The translations under genes were made by a program, and so were the position numbers. Below are positions 9,889 to 12,435 of a stretch of DNA of 12,435 nucleotides, piece by piece; the first letter of the stretch is position 1; the number at the start of each line of letters is the position of its first letter. The DNA lies in contig JARBTY010000076.1 of assembly GCA_029239935.1 (NCBI GenBank), positions 1-12,435 on the forward strand. The letters run 5' to 3'. Origin of the DNA: Clostridia bacterium (GTDB taxonomy: Bacteria; Bacillota_A; Clostridia; Lachnospirales; Cellulosilyticaceae). The notes under the pieces were generated by a model. It saw nothing but the letters and a program-made list of their open reading frames with translations, searched no databases and was not told the DNA's origin.

Positions 9889-9917
9889 GAGAGCATTTGC
9901 TTGAGGAGGAGAAACAG

Positions 9918-10235
9918 ATGGCACAGTTTGACAATATTACAATTATTAAAAAGGCCAATGTGTATTTTGAAGGTAAAGTAACAAGTAGAACAGTTATTTT
10001 TGAAAATGGAGAAAAGAAAACACTAGGTATTATGCTTCCAGGAGAATATACCTTTTCTACAGCAGATAAGGAAATTATGGAGGTATTGGGAGGAAGTATG
10101 GAAGTCAGACTGCCTGATACAGATAAATTTGTAACCTATAAAGAAGGTGAGAGCTTTACCGTTCCAAGTCAGTCGAGTTTTGACCTTGTTATTAAAGAAG
10201 TAAGTGATTATTGCTGCTCATATATTAAGGAATAG
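9918..10235 (+). CDS. ppnP: Pyrimidine/purine nucleoside phosphorylase PpnP
   Basis: This 105-residue single-domain cupin (old names YaiE, DUF1255) splits nucleosides with phosphate to free base and (deoxy)ribose-1-phosphate with broad specificity, in the cytosol. Recognition is clear: [56 protein letters not shown] and a C-terminus reading YCCSYIKE all follow the family pattern. The E. coli protein has 94 residues, so this is full length. Start: ATG at 9918, because AGGAGG (9904-9909) lies 8 bases upstream and MAQFDNI aligns with the family N-terminus. An upstream in-frame TTG at 9897 is not supported. It is the last gene of the pyk operon. Ribose-1-phosphate from this reaction can feed sugar-phosphate metabolism, a loose link to glycolysis (inference). 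Confidence 0.94.
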   Translation: MAQFDNITIIKKANVYFEGKVTSRTVIFENGEKKTLGIMLPGEYTFSTADKEIMEVLGGSMEVRLPDTDKFVTYKEGESFTVPSQSSFDLVIKEVSDYCCSYIKE

Positions 10236-10246
10236 TATGAAGTATT

Positions 10247-10289
10247 AAATAGGCTGTAAATCTATGAAAGATAGATTTACAGCCTATTT
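10247..10289. terminator. Shared bidirectional terminator between convergent genes
   Basis: A 19-bp perfect stem (10247-10265 with 10271-10289) around a GAAAG loop, ending in T on the plus strand and flanked by A on the left. It closes the pyk-ArAE-ppnP operon. The TAG stop of the convergent minus-strand gene (10284-10286) lies inside the right arm, so the same hairpin serves both strands. Confidence 0.93.
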
Positions 10290-11033
10290 TGTGAGTTCAA
10301 CCCTATCTAGATTATTAATCCTTACAATCTGACCTTCTTTAAGAGATACTTCAAGCTGAGTATGAGGGTCGTTAGGTGAATGGGGTATAAGGTTTTCATC
10401 TACAGAAGATGATGACTGAGGGTCATAAATCATAAAGTGTCCTGTACCAGAGGGGGCAATAACAGTATAATCTCCAGCTGGTATATCACGGCCTACTAGG
10501 TGATGCCCTGATACCAAAGTGGTTTTCTTAAATACAGGGACTGGAGCAAACAGGGCAGCCTCTAAACCAGATATTTGAATACGATCGCCGGCGCTTAGAT
10601 TGGTTTCAATTTTGGTAACACCTATGGTTGAATCCTCATTATGAGCATAGGTAAGTATCTCATTAATATAAGGTATATCTTTTTTATAGATAAAAAGATC
10701 TCCCATACCCTTTGGGGTGGTAATCATATATCTGCCAGGCTTAATATCTTTTCCCACCAAAAAAGATCCGCTAGGCAGTAAGACTTCCAGAAGAGAAGTT
10801 TGGCTCAAAAAAGAAGGGGGATTATTTGTGCTGGTATAATGAATGGGGTTATAAAAGAATGACTTTATGCGAGAAGCATGAGAGGTCAATAGGCCAAGAA
10901 CAGCAAAGGCAAACAATAGAGGGAAAACCCATACCCATCCTGTTCGATACAAAGGAAAGCGAACTAATTTGCCACATTTATGGCATATTTTCTGATGAGA
11001 TTTAATGGTTTGTTTACAGTATTTACATTTCAT
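10284..11033 (-). CDS. Zinc-ribbon, single-pass membrane protein with tandem beta-rich repeats
   Basis: This 249-residue protein of unknown function has three parts. Residues 1-22 are a zinc ribbon: CKYC (Cys3, Cys6) and CHKCGK (Cys17, Cys20). A hydrophobic segment near 33-49 (WVWVFPLLFAFAVLGLL) should cross the membrane, leaving the ribbon in the cytosol. The remainder, probably outside, holds two related repeats of about 75 residues. Repeat 1 (about 88-164) has FLVGKDIKPGRYMI, then a Gly-rich turn, FIYKKD, and AGDRIQISGLEAALF. Repeat 2 (about 175-247) has HLVGRDIPAGDYTV, GTGHFMIYD, and EGQIVRINNLDRVEL. The 'G-x-DI-x-x-G-x-Y' repeat is common in clostridial surface or lipoproteins of unknown role. 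Start: ATG at 11033, with GGAGG exactly 7 bases upstream (11045-11041). An open frame continues upstream to 11138 but lacks support. Confidence 0.87.
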   Translation of the reverse strand: MKCKYCKQTIKSHQKICHKCGKLVRFPLYRTGWVWVFPLLFAFAVLGLLTSHASRIKSFFYNPIHYTSTNNPPSFLSQTSLLEVLLPSGSFLVGKDIKPGRYMITTPKGMGDLFIYKKDIPYINEILTYAHNEDSTIGVTKIETNLSAGDRIQISGLEAALFAPVPVFKKTTLVSGHHLVGRDIPAGDYTVIAPSGTGHFMIYDPQSSSSVDENLIPHSPNDPHTQLEVSLKEGQIVRINNLDRVELTK

Positions 11034-11132
11034 CGATAGGCCTCCAAATTTCCCAATTATGCCTATAGTATCTCCAACAATAAGAAAAACATACTTATTT
11101 ATCATGAAAATATTGTTTAGGACATAACAAAA

Positions 11133-11168
11133 GGGCATATGTTTAGGAGAAAGAGTTTACATATGCCC
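11133..11168 (-). terminator. Likely terminator of the CHR transporter operon
   Basis: A 10-bp perfect inverted repeat GGGCATATGT (11133-11142) and ACATATGCCC (11159-11168) with a 16-base loop. Read on the minus strand, it is followed by TTTTGTT. It lies about 95 bases after the end of the second transporter gene and just before the zinc-ribbon gene. The large loop and distance make this moderate only. Confidence 0.5.
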
Positions 11169-11263
11169 AAGGAAAGGATGCTATAAAGCAGAACAACATA
11201 ATCATACAGCTGCCCTACTTAAAAAACAAGGTAGAAGGGGTAAAAAAGATATATTTTTAGCTA

Positions 11264-11827
11264 TTAAAGTTTAAATAAAATACCAAAAGCAGCACCGCCA
11301 AGAATATAAAAAACAGGGTGTTTTTTATACTTATTAATCAGAAAAACCATGACTACAAAGAGCAGAGTAGATTTGATATCCACTAAGTCAATGAGTTGGT
11401 GAGTCAGTTCAAATTGACCTAAGGTTATGATGGATACTTTAAATACTTCAAAACCAGCTAAAGCAATAAGCGCTGTAACAGCAGGCCTTAGACCATAAAA
11501 AGCTGATTTAACATAAAAGTTTTCATTGAATTTGTTAAGAAACTTAGCTATAAGAATAATAATAATAATAGAAGGGGTTACAAGTCCTAAAGTTGCAATG
11601 ATCCCTCCAAGTATACCGCTAGAAGAGTATCCTGTATATGTAGCCATGTTTACGCCTATGGCCCCAGGGGTAGATTCAGAAATAGCGATCATGTCAGGAA
11701 GGATGGAAGCGTCTAGCCAGGTATATTTATCAGCTAAATCATAGAGAAAAGGCAAGGTAGCTAAGCCTCCTCCTAGAGCAAACAAGCCTATCTTAAAAAA
11801 TTCCCAAAACAGCAGCAAATAATTCAT
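11264..11827 (-). CDS. Half-size chromate transporter (CHR family), second of pair
   Basis: This 187-residue membrane protein holds one CHR domain. GLFALGGGLATLPFL (14-28) is the FGGG-type family motif, and ESTPGAIGVNMATYTGY (50-66) is the conserved loop after the first helices. Several further hydrophobic segments follow to the C-terminus. Full-length CHR proteins carry two such domains; many Firmicutes encode them as two adjacent short genes that act together, as with ywrA/ywrB of Bacillus subtilis. Its ATG (11827-11825) overlaps the TGA of the upstream partner by four bases (ATGA), so translation is coupled; its own ribosome binding site is weak (GGTGG, about 11 bases upstream). The natural substrate in an anaerobe is uncertain: chromate or sulfate-like oxyanions are the family expectation. 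Confidence 0.92.
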   Translation of the reverse strand: MNYLLLFWEFFKIGLFALGGGLATLPFLYDLADKYTWLDASILPDMIAISESTPGAIGVNMATYTGYSSSGILGGIIATLGLVTPSIIIIILIAKFLNKFNENFYVKSAFYGLRPAVTALIALAGFEVFKVSIITLGQFELTHQLIDLVDIKSTLLFVVMVFLINKYKKHPVFYILGGAAFGILFKL

Positions 11828-12372
11828 AGACTTTTTACACCACCTATCTTTTTAGAAATAATTCCAGTGAGAGCGGAGCCAATAATAACATATATAGGGG
11901 AGATATCAAGTAATAATCCCACGATTAAGGCTGCTGTAAATAAAACAATTCCTACCCAGTCAACAACGGCTGTTTTAAGCATTTTAACAACCACATTTGC
12001 AACTAATACAGCAACCACTACCCGTACCCCTGCAAAGGCATGCTGTATAATGGGGTTGTCATTAAAACTTTGAAGGGCAGAGGCGATAAGGGTAATAATA
12101 ATAAGAGAAGGGAAGGTAATCCCGAGGGTAGCCACAATGCCTCCAATAACGCCTTTTCTTTTATAACCGATAAAGGTAGAAGTATTAACAGCTATAACGC
12201 CAGGAGTACATTGTCCCACTGCATAATAATCCATAATCTCTTCTTCAGTGGCCCAGCCATACTTTTCAACAATTTCTTTTTGTAGCATAGGCAGCATGGC
12301 ATATCCACCGCCAAAGGTAAAAGAGCCTATACGTGCAAAAGTCCAAAATAAAGTCCATAATTCTTTCATCAT
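11824..12372 (-). CDS. Half-size chromate transporter (CHR family), first of pair
   Basis: This 182-residue membrane protein has a single CHR domain: FARIGSFTFGGGYAMLP (12-28), QCTPGVIAVNTSTFIGYK (54-71), then alternating hydrophobic segments, including a long one near 79-95 and the C-terminal hairpin. It resembles its downstream partner throughout, consistent with an old duplication, the two presumably sitting in opposite membrane orientation to form one transporter. The start is ambiguous. ATG at 12372 is 4 bases and ATG at 12369 is 7 bases from AGGAG (12381-12377); the second has the more usual spacing, changing the product by one Met only. It is the first gene of the minus-strand operon. 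No regulator gene (ChrR/ChrB-like) is seen within the window. Confidence 0.93.
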   Translation of the reverse strand: MMKELWTLFWTFARIGSFTFGGGYAMLPMLQKEIVEKYGWATEEEIMDYYAVGQCTPGVIAVNTSTFIGYKRKGVIGGIVATLGITFPSLIIITLIASALQSFNDNPIIQHAFAGVRVVVAVLVANVVVKMLKTAVVDWVGIVLFTAALIVGLLLDISPIYVIIGSALTGIISKKIGGVKSL

Positions 12373-12402
12373 GTTACTCCTTTAAATTTTTCTATAGATA
12401 TA

Positions 12403-12431
12403 ATTATAACAGTCTTAGCATTTTTTTATAA
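12403..12431 (-). promoter_or_regulatory. Promoter of the CHR transporter operon
   Basis: On the minus strand, TATAAT lies at 12408-12403, with TG one base upstream (extended -10). A weak TTATAA (12431-12426) is 17 bases further up. Transcription would start near 12396, about 24 bases before the first gene. The window ends here, so upstream operators may be missing. Confidence 0.6.
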
Positions 12432-12435
12432 GGGT

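Noticed and set aside
9897..9917. TTG start giving PpnP seven more residues
   Set aside because: These bases contain the strong ribosome binding site for ATG 9918, and the family N-terminus begins there.
11034..11138. N-terminal extension of the zinc-ribbon protein
   Set aside because: The upstream ATG has no good ribosome site and ATG 11033 has GGAGG at 7 bases; the hydrophobic extension would place the ribbon mid-protein.
11147..11260. Plus-strand open stretch between the CHR operon and the zinc-ribbon gene
   Set aside because: It has no start codon with a ribosome site and overlaps the candidate minus-strand terminator.

Overview
The window is AT-rich DNA with compact genes, strong AGGAGG-type ribosome binding sites, sigma-A-like promoters and simple hairpin terminators. 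The gene set includes a one-chain pyruvate:ferredoxin oxidoreductase, a pyruvate kinase with an extra C-terminal phosphohistidine-type domain, a DUF2225 protein, and paired half-size chromate-family transporters. Together these point to an anaerobic, fermentative, low-GC Firmicute of the class Clostridia, probably near the Lachnospirales. I cannot name a genus from sequence alone.

Layout. Positions 1-288 are AT-rich and hold the promoter of an OhrR-type peroxide-sensing MarR regulator (289-744). It is followed by a small DsrE-family protein (873-1217) and a terminator. A 220-base control region with a striking promoter-embedded dyad precedes the large nifJ/PFOR gene (1488-5015), which ends at a strong terminator. 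Next are an acetate uptake/succinate-acetate-type membrane transporter (5233-5850) and a DUF2225 zinc-site/helical-repeat protein (6001-6819). The latter ends in a 22-bp perfect hairpin that contains its own stop codon. A 460-base gap (6864-7327) carries two further inverted repeats and the promoter of pyruvate kinase. pyk (7328-9067), an ArAE/FUSC-type membrane protein (9076-9888) and ppnP (9918-10235) form a tight operon closed by a 19-bp hairpin. That hairpin is shared with a convergent minus-strand gene for a zinc-ribbon, single-pass membrane protein with two copies of a beta-rich repeat (10284-11033). The right end is a minus-strand operon of two 4-nt-overlapping half-size CHR transporters (12372 to 11264), with its promoter at the window edge.

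How the genes fit together. The centre is a pyruvate node: PEP to pyruvate (pyk), pyruvate to acetyl-CoA plus reduced ferredoxin (PFOR), and acetate movement across the membrane. They are in separate transcription units, so this is a functional neighbourhood rather than one operon. The left end is a redox/sulfur-type pair (OhrR and DsrE). Nothing in the window looks like an insertion sequence, phage, CRISPR array, tRNA or rRNA. It reads as ordinary chromosomal backbone. The items most worth a second look are the PFOR promoter dyad, the structured pyk upstream gap, the tandem-repeat zinc-ribbon protein, and the pyk-ArAE-ppnP linkage.
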